DNA of 41,300 nucleotides, from positions 1-41,300 of the forward strand of contig CADBTU010000001.1 in NCBI GenBank assembly GCA_902797625.1. Direction: 5' to 3'. A program made the position numbers and the translations under genes. This document shows, one piece after another, positions 24,504 to 34,541 of this stretch. A model generated the notes under the pieces. It saw only the letters and a program-made list of their open reading frames with translations. It was not told the DNA's origin and did not search any database. The DNA is from an uncultured Bacteroidota bacterium (GTDB taxonomy: Bacteria; Bacteroidota; Bacteroidia; Bacteroidales; WCHB1-69). The first letter of the stretch is position 1, and each line of letters starts with the position of its first letter.

Positions 24504-24863
24504 CTATTTTATTGTTTGTTCGTTGATTTTTTTCTTCTTTTCTTTTCTTCGTTTTATTATCCACGAGACTAATTCTGCGCCAAGAGTAAAAGCGGTAATA
24601 ATTGTAGATTTATCGCTATCGTTTTTTTTATTTCCAATAGGTAAAATACGAGCCATATTAGAAATTTCGGAGATAGAGAAGTTGTCTCCGAAGCGTTTAA
24701 CACTTTTTAACCCGTTCCAAATTTTTTTTAGAGTATCCAAATCATCATGATAAGCATCTAAATCTTTACTTAATTTGTGTTCTTGGAGTTTAATATTAGC
24801 TTTGAGTTGTTCTTTACGGATAGTTATTTCATCGAGATTGTTAATAGGAGCTTTATTCTTCAT
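24504..24863 (-). CDS. Small charged protein of unknown function
   Basis: 119 aa, no recognised domain. The first 55 residues are highly charged and helical (likely coiled coil). The middle has GDNFSISEISNMARILPIG, then a mildly hydrophobic stretch (IITAFTLGAELVSWII, about residues 88-103) and a basic tail (KRRKEKKKKINEQ). It could be a membrane-associated amphipathic protein. Its start overlaps the holin-X-like gene by 11 nt and its stop is 3 nt before the aldolase gene. Confidence 0.7.
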   Translation of the reverse strand: MKNKAPINNLDEITIRKEQLKANIKLQEHKLSKDLDAYHDDLDTLKKIWNGLKSVKRFGDNFSISEISNMARILPIGNKKNDSDKSTIITAFTLGAELVSWIIKRRKEKKKKINEQTIK

Positions 24864-25293
24864 AGTTGCCTCCTTTCATATTATCATGATTTTTGGAGAA
24901 ATCGTTATTTTTTTTAGAATCAATCTCTTCAAGTTTGTCTTGATATAGGATACGGCTAAACTTGCGTATTAAAGGCTTTACAAATAGGATATCTTTTTTT
25001 GATAGCACAAATATAATTATACCTACGAATAGAGAACAGATTATTGTATAAGCCCACGCTTCACCGATTGCTAAAGAAAGCCATCTAATAATAGCGGATG
25101 AAAGATAGATAAGCACAACTAAGGCGCACACAACAACTATTAACATTGAGATGATAACAGACAAAAGTTGTGTGGATTTTTCCAAAAACTCAAGTTTCAA
25201 AAGTTCGTAACGTTGGGAAAAATAGGCTTTAGTATCATTCCATGTTTTCTCGTTGCGCTCCGAATTTTTGGCAAACTTTCCTAAAATATCCAT
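24853..25293 (-). CDS. Holin-X/YqjE-like membrane protein
   Basis: 146 aa. A charged N-terminal helix (YELLKLEFLEKSTQ) is followed by two long hydrophobic helices (about 43-67 and 78-100), then a basic and charged tail. This is the layout of the holin-superfamily-III family (Actinobacterial Holin-X, including E. coli YqjE). Despite the name these are chromosomal proteins, and no phage gene is near. It lies 25 nt after the YtxH-like gene. Confidence 0.8.
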   Translation of the reverse strand: MDILGKFAKNSERNEKTWNDTKAYFSQRYELLKLEFLEKSTQLLSVIISMLIVVVCALVVLIYLSSAIIRWLSLAIGEAWAYTIICSLFVGIIIFVLSKKDILFVKPLIRKFSRILYQDKLEEIDSKKNNDFSKNHDNMKGGNYEE

Positions 25294-25318
25294 TTTAGAA
25301 TCTTTTAGAATTTATAAC

Positions 25319-25552
25319 TTAATCTTGCATCTCACCTGAGAAGTCGTCATCGTCAATATCAATATCGAATCCAGAAGAAGCGCAAGCTCTTTTCTTTTTG
25401 AGTTGCTCAATAAGTCTGTCGATTTCTTCACGAGACATCTTTTCAGATATAGTCTTAGTAATTTCTTTACCTTTTTCTGTTGTTAACAACAATGTAATTC
25501 CTGTAGCTACAGCGGCACCTGCCACAAATGCTAAAATTTCAGAAGCTTTCAT
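25319..25552 (-). CDS. YtxH-like small membrane protein
   Basis: 77 aa. One N-terminal glycine/alanine-rich membrane helix (ILAFVAGAAVATGITLLLT, residues 6-24) runs directly into a GKEITKTISEKM helix, as in YtxH-type stress proteins. The acidic tail DIDIDDDDFSGEMQD is unusual. It leads the run of YtxH-like, holin-X-like and small charged protein genes, 39 nt after the relA/spoT stop. Confidence 0.8.
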   Translation of the reverse strand: MKASEILAFVAGAAVATGITLLLTTEKGKEITKTISEKMSREEIDRLIEQLKKKRACASSGFDIDIDDDDFSGEMQD

Positions 25553-25591
25553 AATTTTATTTTTAATGTTTGTTAGTATATTTATTGATAA

Positions 25592-27847
25592 TTATTTACC
25601 TACATTGTATCCGATACGTTCAACAGATTCAATTTGGTTTATTTGTCTGATTTGTTCAATTAGATTATTCAGAGCTCTGACGCTTTGAACATATAACATC
25701 AAAGTACCAGTGAAGACACCACTTTTAGTCTCAATATTTAGCGACCGTATATTGAGGTCCATTTGTGAAGTTACAACATCAATAAGTTCTTTGATAATTC
25801 CCTTTCTGTCAAAACCTTTAAGTCGCACACCAGACAAGAAAGAAATATCTTGGCCTTTTCTCCATTTTGTTTTAATAATACGATTTCCAAAGCGAGACAT
25901 TTGTGAGATCGCGTTAGGACAATTTGTTTGATGAACAACAATTCTATCGTCAGCAACTTGAAATCCCACAACATTATCACCATGAACAGGGTTACAGCAA
26001 TCAGCCAAAACGTACTTAATTTGCTCATAATCACCATCCAACATAAAAGCATTAGGGGTGAAATTGAGTTGTTCTTCGATCAACTGTTCTAAGGGTTTAT
26101 TATCAATTTCTTGATAAACCTTATGTTGGAAGTCGGCCAATTCTTTAGGATTGTTAAAGGATAATATTTTGGCAATCTTATTTTTAGTAATTTTTTTAGA
26201 TACGATAGCATTCCAGAAAGATTCTGGGCTTTTTTCTAAAGAGGCTTCCATAATTTTGTTAAGAATCTCGGCAGAATAATCAATTCCAAGTTCTTTAAGA
26301 TATTTAGAGAGAATATCTTTACCGGAGGCTATTAGTTTTTGTTGTTCGTTTCTAAAAAAATCTTTAATACTTCTGCGCGCTTTAGGAGTTTGCACAAAAT
26401 CAAGCCAATCAACTTTAGGGAATTGTTTTTTAGAAGTTATAATTTCAACTTGGTCTCCATTATTGAGGACTTTATTTACAGGTGCAATGTTATAGTTTAT
26501 TTTTGCGCCAATACAATGGTCTCCTAAATTAGTGTGTAGAGAATAAGCAAAATCTAAAACAGTTGCGCCTTGAGGTAGAGTTTTCATATCGCCTTTAGGT
26601 GTGAAGACATATATTTCTTTAAGTCCGAGATTAAGACGTACTTCACTTAAGAAATCAAGGGCGTCAGCATCTTTACTATCGAGGATTTCGCGGGTGCGAG
26701 CTAACCAATTTTCAAGGCGGTTGCTGATATCTTTGTCTTCAATTTCATCATCATCTTTGTATTTATAATGAGCCGCGAGTCCTTTTTCAGCAATTTCATC
26801 CATTCTTTTAGAACGAATTTGAACCTCAATCCAGCGCCCTGTTTTACTCATTGCAGTAACGTGCAGTGACTGGTATCCATTAGGTTTAGGGTGTGTTAGG
26901 AAGTTCCTATCGCGCATAGGATTCGTTTGATATAGGCTACAAATTATATTGTATATACGCCAACAAATTTCAAATTCTTGTTCAATAGGGCTATCGAATA
27001 CAAATCTAACGGCAAAAATGTCATAAACATCTTCAAAGTTAATTTGTTTTCTAATCATTTTATTGTAAATAGAGGCTATAGACTTTGTGCGGCTATTTAT
27101 TTCAGCGTGTATAGCAACTCTTTCAATTGCTTCTTTAATAGGAGCAACAAATTCAGGAATCAGAGTAGCGCGTTCTTTTTCAGAATCTTTTAGTTTATCT
27201 GCGATAGTAAAATATTCTGTGGGGTTAGTGTAACGCATTGCGTAATCCTCTAGTTCACCTTTGATAGAATATAGTCCGAGACGATGAGCAAAAGGAACAT
27301 AAAAATATGATGTTTCGGAAGCAATTTTTAGTTGTTTTTCTGGAGGCATCGAATCTAATGTGCGCATATTATGAAGGCGATCCGCCAATTTTATCAAAAT
27401 AACACGAACATCCTTAGACATAGATAGAAAAATCTTTTTAAAATTCTCAGCTTGAACAGAGATATTTTGATTATCTACGACAAGGTCGTCAATTTTTGTC
27501 AGCCCATCAATGATATTTGCCACCACATCGCCGAAGAGTTCTTTCATATCATCGAGAGTATATTCAGTATCTTCAACAACATCGTGCAGTAGTGCGCAGA
27601 TTACAGACGTTGCACCGAGATTCATTTCGGCGCAGCAGATCATAGCAACAGCGATAGGGTGATAGATGTAAGGCTCACCGCTTTTGCGTCTTACTCCAAA
27701 ATGAGCATTAGTGGCTAATATGAAAGCTTTCTTTATCAGCTTCATTTCCTCAGCAGTCGCTCTGTGATTCATAGTGTGCAACAATTCTGAATATTTGCGC
27801 ACAACCATTTTATTCTCTAAAAACTCATTTGGAATATATTCGCCCAT
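25592..27847 (-). CDS. Bifunctional (p)ppGpp synthetase/hydrolase, RelA/SpoT family
   Basis: 751 aa, full length. Domains in order: HD hydrolase (His63 in YIYHPIAVA, HD pair at 88-89 in LLHDVVEDT), synthetase (DVYDIFAVRFVFD, NGYQSLHVTAM, then VQIRSKRMDEIAEKGLAAH), TGS (IYVFTPKGDMKTLPQGATVL), a conserved-Cys region (LADCCNPVHGDNVVGF), and a C-terminal ACT domain. An intact HD site and synthetase indicate a Rel-type enzyme that makes and degrades the stringent-response alarmone. The YtxH operon lies downstream. Confidence 0.96.
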   Translation of the reverse strand: MGEYIPNEFLENKMVVRKYSELLHTMNHRATAEEMKLIKKAFILATNAHFGVRRKSGEPYIYHPIAVAMICCAEMNLGATSVICALLHDVVEDTEYTLDDMKELFGDVVANIIDGLTKIDDLVVDNQNISVQAENFKKIFLSMSKDVRVILIKLADRLHNMRTLDSMPPEKQLKIASETSYFYVPFAHRLGLYSIKGELEDYAMRYTNPTEYFTIADKLKDSEKERATLIPEFVAPIKEAIERVAIHAEINSRTKSIASIYNKMIRKQINFEDVYDIFAVRFVFDSPIEQEFEICWRIYNIICSLYQTNPMRDRNFLTHPKPNGYQSLHVTAMSKTGRWIEVQIRSKRMDEIAEKGLAAHYKYKDDDEIEDKDISNRLENWLARTREILDSKDADALDFLSEVRLNLGLKEIYVFTPKGDMKTLPQGATVLDFAYSLHTNLGDHCIGAKINYNIAPVNKVLNNGDQVEIITSKKQFPKVDWLDFVQTPKARRSIKDFFRNEQQKLIASGKDILSKYLKELGIDYSAEILNKIMEASLEKSPESFWNAIVSKKITKNKIAKILSFNNPKELADFQHKVYQEIDNKPLEQLIEEQLNFTPNAFMLDGDYEQIKYVLADCCNPVHGDNVVGFQVADDRIVVHQTNCPNAISQMSRFGNRIIKTKWRKGQDISFLSGVRLKGFDRKGIIKELIDVVTSQMDLNIRSLNIETKSGVFTGTLMLYVQSVRALNNLIEQIRQINQIESVERIGYNVGK

Positions 27848-27910
27848 ATCTATCTATTACTTCTCTTTGTTGCAAATATTATGCCTATTTAATAATGTTT
27901 TTATGTATGT

Positions 27911-29776
27911 CTATCTTACTATTACTTTTTTTATAACAACAGAGTTGTTGTCTGTAAATTTTATCATATAGCAGCCAGATTTTAAACCTCCGATATTAAA
28001 AGAGTTAACACCTTGGTTGATTGTTGAATAATATACTCTTCTTCCAGTCATATCGAAAATTTCACATAAAGATTGTGGGTTATCAGTGTTTGCAGTGATG
28101 TAAAACTGATGATTATCGATAGGGTTTGGATAGACTGTAAATGATGAATTGTTGTTATTAGAGTGTGAAGCAATACCTACTGTTTCTAAAGCAGCGAGTA
28201 CAGCTTGGTAAGCATTAACTTTACCTTTACCGAAGCGTATCGAACCATATTGTTCGGTGAAAGAATCGTTATATGCAGTTTGAAGAATAATATCTTTAAC
28301 TTGTTTAGAAGTGAGATATGGATTAGCTTGTAGCATTAACGCGGCAACGCCAGCAACGAAAGGCGCAGCCATAGATGTACCAGAAAGCGAAACAAAGCGA
28401 TATGTTCGCTCGTTAAAATCGATAGACTTCATATAAGTACCATCGTAAGTGTTTGTATAACTTGATAAAGCAGAAACAATATTACTTCCTGGTGCTGAAA
28501 TGTCAGGTTTAGATTCATCGTTAAAACCAGGACCAGCACTTGAAAAGTTTGCCAAAGTGCCTCCTGCGATTGCTCCAGATGGAGCTTGGAAACGAGCAGC
28601 GTGTGCAGCTACAGTAATAGCGCAATCAACATTTCCAGGTGTGCTAATTCCATATTTATTGTCTCCTGCAACCCAATTGGGTTCAGAATTAAGATTTCCA
28701 AAAGAACCTCCCCAATTTCCGTAGTTAGTTTCTATGTGAGCAACGTTCCATGCGTGAAACTCTCCTTCTTCAGCTGCTACAGAAATGGCAAACTTGTATT
28801 TGTTATTGGTAAATATTGTTAAAAGTGCTTTTGGACGATTGTTGTATGGATTAGAAGACTCAATGGTGTATGAATATCTAACAGTGTCGCTATTTATCAA
28901 AAGGAAAGTGTCGGTATTGCTGTCAAAATTTGTTGTAAAATATTGTGTTTGAGCAGCTTTAGAGAAATTGTTGTTCAAAACCATCAGAGAAAAGGAAAAA
29001 GAGGTATTTTCTGTATTCATCATAATTATATCCGAACCGATAGAAGAGTGTGGAAATATCACCAATGAGTTAATAGTATCTTGCTGTGTAAAAGAGTTTT
29101 GTAGATGAAAGTTTACATTACCATTATTACCAGCAGAAACAACAAACACAACACCGAGGTCGGTTAAGCGTTGCATTTCTTCAGCTAAAGGTCCAGTTCC
29201 ATCCATATTATCAAGGTAGTAAAGTCCCCAACTCATGCTAATGACAAGTCGTTTGCCTTCATTTTGGGCAATATCATACATCCAACGCCACGCATCAATT
29301 ACTTGTTGATCTGTAAGACTAACAGATACGAAAAGAAACTCAGCGTCAACAGCAACGCCTCTATATTGAGTTCCAGCACCTGCGCCCCCAGCAATACCTG
29401 CACAGTGTGTACCGTGATAAGCATAGTCATAAACATTACTAGTATCGCACTTGGCATTAAGAAGAGCCTCTTTACCGATAATTTCTGTTCCATAATTATA
29501 ACCTTCAGGGGCTGGTCCAGAGTTTTTAAACTGATCCCAAGCGCGCAAGATACGATAATTAACCATATTAGTGTCGTAAAAAACAGGATGTGTGTAATCA
29601 AATCCCCAATCAGTAATACCAATAATCACCCCTTGTCCAGTAAATTCGTGCGGCAGGTCTATAGACATTCTCACGCTGTCGAGATGTGCATCGCCTGCTG
29701 CTCTATTCAATAGTATTTGGGCTTTTGATGTAATAGCAACTAAAATTGCAAATATCAAAAATATATTTCTCTTCAT
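27911..29776 (-). CDS. Secreted subtilisin-like serine protease (S8) with T9SS type A sorting domain
   Basis: 621 aa. Signal peptide MKRNIFLIFAILVAITSKAQ. The S8 catalytic triad is visible: Asp56 in GITDWGFDYTHP, His121 in YHGTHCAGIAGG, Ser468 in LSGTSMAAPFVAGVAALM; the oxyanion Asn is in VSAGNNGN. A beta-rich insert of about 150 residues lies between the Asn region and the Ser, as in other surface subtilases of this phylum. The last 75 residues are a type A sorting domain (FTVYPNPIDNHQFYI, then IFDMTGRRVYY and LKSGCYMIKF). Starts 14 nt after the dnaX tau region and may be co-transcribed with it. Likely role: degradation of external protein. Confidence 0.95.
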   Translation of the reverse strand: MKRNIFLIFAILVAITSKAQILLNRAAGDAHLDSVRMSIDLPHEFTGQGVIIGITDWGFDYTHPVFYDTNMVNYRILRAWDQFKNSGPAPEGYNYGTEIIGKEALLNAKCDTSNVYDYAYHGTHCAGIAGGAGAGTQYRGVAVDAEFLFVSVSLTDQQVIDAWRWMYDIAQNEGKRLVISMSWGLYYLDNMDGTGPLAEEMQRLTDLGVVFVVSAGNNGNVNFHLQNSFTQQDTINSLVIFPHSSIGSDIIMMNTENTSFSFSLMVLNNNFSKAAQTQYFTTNFDSNTDTFLLINSDTVRYSYTIESSNPYNNRPKALLTIFTNNKYKFAISVAAEEGEFHAWNVAHIETNYGNWGGSFGNLNSEPNWVAGDNKYGISTPGNVDCAITVAAHAARFQAPSGAIAGGTLANFSSAGPGFNDESKPDISAPGSNIVSALSSYTNTYDGTYMKSIDFNERTYRFVSLSGTSMAAPFVAGVAALMLQANPYLTSKQVKDIILQTAYNDSFTEQYGSIRFGKGKVNAYQAVLAALETVGIASHSNNNNSSFTVYPNPIDNHQFYITANTDNPQSLCEIFDMTGRRVYYSTINQGVNSFNIGGLKSGCYMIKFTDNNSVVIKKVIVR

Positions 29777-29790
29777 AACAAATTGATTAT

Positions 29791-30417
29791 CTAATCTTTA
29801 ATTCTAAAATTTAATATGTTTAAGAAATTTTTCAACTCAGGATTCTGTTCCATCATATTGCGAACCTTATCCTCAGTTGTATAAATCATTTTTTTCTTTT
29901 CGTGTTCGTGAATCACAAACTCTACATTTGAAATTTTGTTTTTGAACTGATCATTCCAGAAATTCATTATGGAATTTCGGCTCGCTTCTAACTGTTTTCT
30001 CTGAAAGTCGTTTTCAACATCAATTGTAATTATTTCGTTCTCATATTTAGGAAGATAGTCTTTTAATTGATGGTAGAAAGCTGGTTTTTTAGAAAAGAGA
30101 GTGTCAACGGTTTTATTCCAGCAAGATTCAAAAGATTCATCTTCAGAACATTTTTCTGTTGTTTCTATTTCTGATTCTGGATTATTTTGTGGTTCCTCAG
30201 AAGATGTAACGTTTTGACTAATTTGAGGTTGTGTTGATGGTTGTAGATTGTTTTGTAAAAGTTGTTGAGATTGTGCCACAACAGTTCCTATGTTAGGAAT
30301 AGGTTTTATAGGTTGTACTCCTGAGTAGCGCAGAGCTTGTCCAGAAGCTTGAGGTTCTAAGGGGGTGCGCATATTGAGCGAATCCCTTGCGGTGGAACCT
30401 TCCGCACCGTTTGAGTT
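29791..30417 (-). CDS. dnaX: DnaX C-terminal (tau-specific) region, in the +1 frame
   Basis: 208 codons when read from the shift site; a separate ATG at 30372 would give 193 aa. A Pro/Gln/Ser-rich linker is followed by a domain typical of Bacteroidota DnaX tails: the region SCWNKTVDTLFSKKPAFYHQ, then NEIITIDVENDFQRKQLEAS, and YTTEDKVRNMMEQNPELKNF. This part normally contacts DnaB and the polymerase alpha subunit. It continues the upstream ATPase part in another frame. Joined, the two parts would make 585 aa, a normal DnaX length. No stop intervenes in this frame between the shift site and 29791. Confidence 0.85.
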   Translation of the reverse strand, partial: NSNGAEGSTARDSLNMRTPLEPQASGQALRYSGVQPIKPIPNIGTVVAQSQQLLQNNLQPSTQPQISQNVTSSEEPQNNPESEIETTEKCSEDESFESCWNKTVDTLFSKKPAFYHQLKDYLPKYENEIITIDVENDFQRKQLEASRNSIMNFWNDQFKNKISNVEFVIHEHEKKKMIYTTEDKVRNMMEQNPELKNFLNILNFRIKD

Positions 30418-30429
30418 ATCGTCGCTCCT
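30416..30429 (-). other. Candidate +1 frameshift (recoding) site in dnaX
   Basis: On the minus strand the bases read AGGAG CGA CGA TAA C. AGGAG (30429-30425) resembles a Shine-Dalgarno core. After 3 nt comes the last sense codon CGA, then the TAA stop of the first frame (30418-30416). A +1 slip on CGA moves reading to AAC (30417-30415) and into the tau frame. The layout equals the prfB signal (AGGGGG, 3 nt, CUU, UGA, C). There is no long homopolymer in the region where the frames overlap. Activity is inferred. Confidence 0.5.
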
Positions 30430-31549
30430 GCGATTGCCTGACGTTCTTTACTCTGTATAGATAATTAGCATTTATCTGCATTAAACAAAGTTCCACAGAG
30501 AGTCTCTTGTTATTAGACGACTTGTAATTAAAATCGCATTGGTTTGCCAGTTCAAGTGCGCGTGTGAGCAACATAGGGTCAGCTTTCTGTGATTGTGTGA
30601 AAAGTCGTTGCTTTACAGAATCCGAAACTTGCAAGAGTTGTATCGTAGAAGGATTTTTAGCAATAAGAAGGTTACGAATATGAGAGGCTAATCCAGATAT
30701 AAAGTTTTGAGGGTCAAATCCATTGGAAATAATTTGATCTAACAGGAGAAGAGCGTCGCCAATATTTTCACTAAAAACTTTATCTACAGCCTCGAAATAG
30801 TTGTCAACATCAAGAACATTAAGATTTTTGATGGTTTCTTTATAAGATATATTTTTTCCGAGGAAGCTCACTTGTTGGTCAAAAATTGACAAGGCGTCAC
30901 GCAGTGCTCCATCGGCTTTTGCTGCCATCACACGTAGGGCATCTTCTTCAACTTCTATATTTTCTTGCTCTGCAACATATTTCAGGTGCTTAACAATATC
31001 ATTATCCAAGATACGCTTAAAGTCGTAAACTTGACAACGCGATAGAATTGTTGGTATAATTTTGTGTTTTTCGGTTGTGGCGAGGATAAACTTTACATTA
31101 GCAGGGGGTTCTTCTAACGTTTTAAGAAAAGCATTGAAAGCTTGAGCAGATAGCATGTGAACCTCATCTATGATGTACACCTTAAACCTAGCGTTAATAG
31201 GAGGGATTCTAACATCATCAACCAACTCTCGTATATCATCTACTGAGTTATTTGAGGCAGCATCTAATTCAAAAACATTAAATGAGGCAGAATTATTGAA
31301 TGCCTTGCAAGAATCACATTCGTTGCATGGTTCGAAATCATCAGTGAGATTCAGACAGTTCAGAGCTTTAGCAAAAATTCGCGCACATGTAGTCTTACCA
31401 ACTCCACGCGGACCGCAAAACAAAAATGCTTGTGCAATTTGATTGTTTTTTATAGCATTTTTCAGCGTTGAAGTTATAGTTTCCTGACCTACAACAGAAC
31501 GAAATGTTGAAGGTCTGTACTTTCTTGCAGAGACAATAAAGTTATCCAT
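30416..31549 (-). CDS. dnaX: DNA polymerase III subunit gamma/tau, N-terminal ATPase part
   Basis: 377 aa from ATG 31549; a longer frame from 31651 covers the promoter. It is the clamp-loader motor. Motifs are RKYRPSTFRSVVGQ at the start, Walker A GPRGVGKT (46-53), a zinc module with Cys65, 75, 78 and 81, Walker B YIIDEVHMLS, and sensor 1/SRC ILSRCQVYDF, then the collar domain. It stops at TAA 30416 after VRQSQERR, just where the linker to the tau domain should start; the tau part follows in the +1 frame. Alone it resembles a gamma-like short form. Confidence 0.95.
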   Translation of the reverse strand: MDNFIVSARKYRPSTFRSVVGQETITSTLKNAIKNNQIAQAFLFCGPRGVGKTTCARIFAKALNCLNLTDDFEPCNECDSCKAFNNSASFNVFELDAASNNSVDDIRELVDDVRIPPINARFKVYIIDEVHMLSAQAFNAFLKTLEEPPANVKFILATTEKHKIIPTILSRCQVYDFKRILDNDIVKHLKYVAEQENIEVEEDALRVMAAKADGALRDALSIFDQQVSFLGKNISYKETIKNLNVLDVDNYFEAVDKVFSENIGDALLLLDQIISNGFDPQNFISGLASHIRNLLIAKNPSTIQLLQVSDSVKQRLFTQSQKADPMLLTRALELANQCDFNYKSSNNKRLSVELCLMQINANYLYRVKNVRQSQERR

Positions 31550-31580
31550 ACTCTCTTTTTCTTCAAGTTTTATAATTCCG

Positions 31581-31588
31581 CAAAGATA
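31581..31588 (-). promoter_or_regulatory. Promoter -7 element for dnaX
   Basis: TATCTTTG on the minus strand, exact TAnnTTTG, 31 nt before ATG 31549. A TTTG 22 nt upstream could be the -33 box. It supports the shorter dnaX start. Confidence 0.6.
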
Positions 31589-31721
31589 CAATTTTATCTT
31601 TGAAATTTTCCAAACTTCATTAAACTTTTTGAAAAAAATCATGAACACCATATTTCGCTAAAAAAATCTTGCAGACTATATAATCGTTAATCCGACAGTT
31701 TATTTATTCTCCAACGGCTTA

Positions 31722-31740
31722 TTTACAAATCATTTGTAAA
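31722..31740. promoter_or_regulatory. 19-bp palindrome between dnaX and ligA (candidate operator)
   Basis: TTTACAAAT, one central C, then ATTTGTAAA: perfect 9-bp arms. It lies between the two divergent promoters, about 60 bp before the ligA -7 element. Function is inferred; AT-rich intergenic DNA can yield such sequences by chance. Confidence 0.45.
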
Positions 31741-31799
31741 ATATCCTCAAATAAAGAAAATGTGGGTGTAAACTTTAAGATACTATAACAGAAAAATCT

Positions 31800-31807
31800 T
31801 AAATTTG
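31800..31807 (+). promoter_or_regulatory. Promoter -7 element for ligA
   Basis: TAAATTTG fits TAnnTTTG and lies 28 nt before ATG 31836. Confidence 0.6.
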
Positions 31808-31832
31808 CGGCGTTTATGTATATAACCATTAA

Positions 31833-33881
<2,049 letters not shown>

Positions 33882-33973
33882 GAGAAACCATTGAAAATCA
33901 AATAATTTGAATTATAAAAGTCATATTTTCACACTCTTTTACAAGAGCAAAGCGAATAATTCCGTTTTTTTTA

Positions 33974-33981
33974 TAACTTTG
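33974..33981 (+). promoter_or_regulatory. Promoter -7 element for purE
   Basis: TAACTTTG fits TAnnTTTG and lies 44 nt before ATG 34026. Confidence 0.6.
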
Positions 33982-34025
33982 CCATTTTGTGAAACGATAA
34001 ACAATTAAGAACTAAAACTTTAAAA

Positions 34026-34532
34026 ATGAAAGCATTAGTAAGTATTATTATGGGGAGCACGTCGGATATGCCAGTTATGGAGGCGGCTTTTAAGTTTTTG
34101 GATAGTCAAGAAATTCCATTTGAGGTGTTAGCGTTGTCAGCGCATCGCACCCCAGACGAGGTTGCAGAATATGCCAAAAATGCTCATTCAAGAGGTATTA
34201 GAGTTATTATTGCGGCTGCGGGTATGGCAGCGCATCTTCCAGGTGTAATTGCAGCTATGACTCCGCTACCAGTTGTTGGGGTTCCTATTAAATCCTCATT
34301 CGATGGATTAGATGCAACGTTGTCAATGCTTCAAATGCCTCCAGGAATTCCTGTTGCAACAGTTGCCGTGAACGGTGCTCAAAATGCCGCTATCTTAGCC
34401 CTCCAAATACTCGCAGTGAACGACACTCAAATGCTTGATAAAGTTGTGAATTTTAAATCTTCATTAAAACAAAAAATCGTAAAAGCAAACGCGGAACTTG
34501 CAACAACAATATATAAATTTAAAACCAACTAA
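34026..34532 (+). CDS. purE: 5-(carboxyamino)imidazole ribonucleotide mutase (class I PurE)
   Basis: 168 aa. PurE moves the carboxyl group of N5-CAIR to give CAIR in purine synthesis. The substrate-binding loops are clear: IIMGSTSDMPVMEAA near the start, then LSAHRTPDEVAEYA, and GMAAHLPGVIAAMTPLPVVG. It is not next to purK in this window. The helicase-nuclease gene starts 9 nt after it, so they may share a transcript. Confidence 0.97.
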   Translation: MKALVSIIMGSTSDMPVMEAAFKFLDSQEIPFEVLALSAHRTPDEVAEYAKNAHSRGIRVIIAAAGMAAHLPGVIAAMTPLPVVGVPIKSSFDGLDATLSMLQMPPGIPVATVAVNGAQNAAILALQILAVNDTQMLDKVVNFKSSLKQKIVKANAELATTIYKFKTN

Positions 34533-34541
34533 CAAATTGTT

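Noticed and set aside
24853..25293. Phage holin and hence a prophage
   Set aside because: No other phage gene is near; the protein fits the chromosomal holin-X/YqjE family.
29299..29622. A 107-codon frame overlapping the subtilase gene
   Set aside because: It is in another frame of the same strand within a strongly supported S8 protease, so a shadow.
30416..30452. dnaX split as a homopolymer sequencing error
   Set aside because: The indel would have to fall in about 30 nt with no homopolymer longer than two. Not excluded without reads, but less likely than a real shift.
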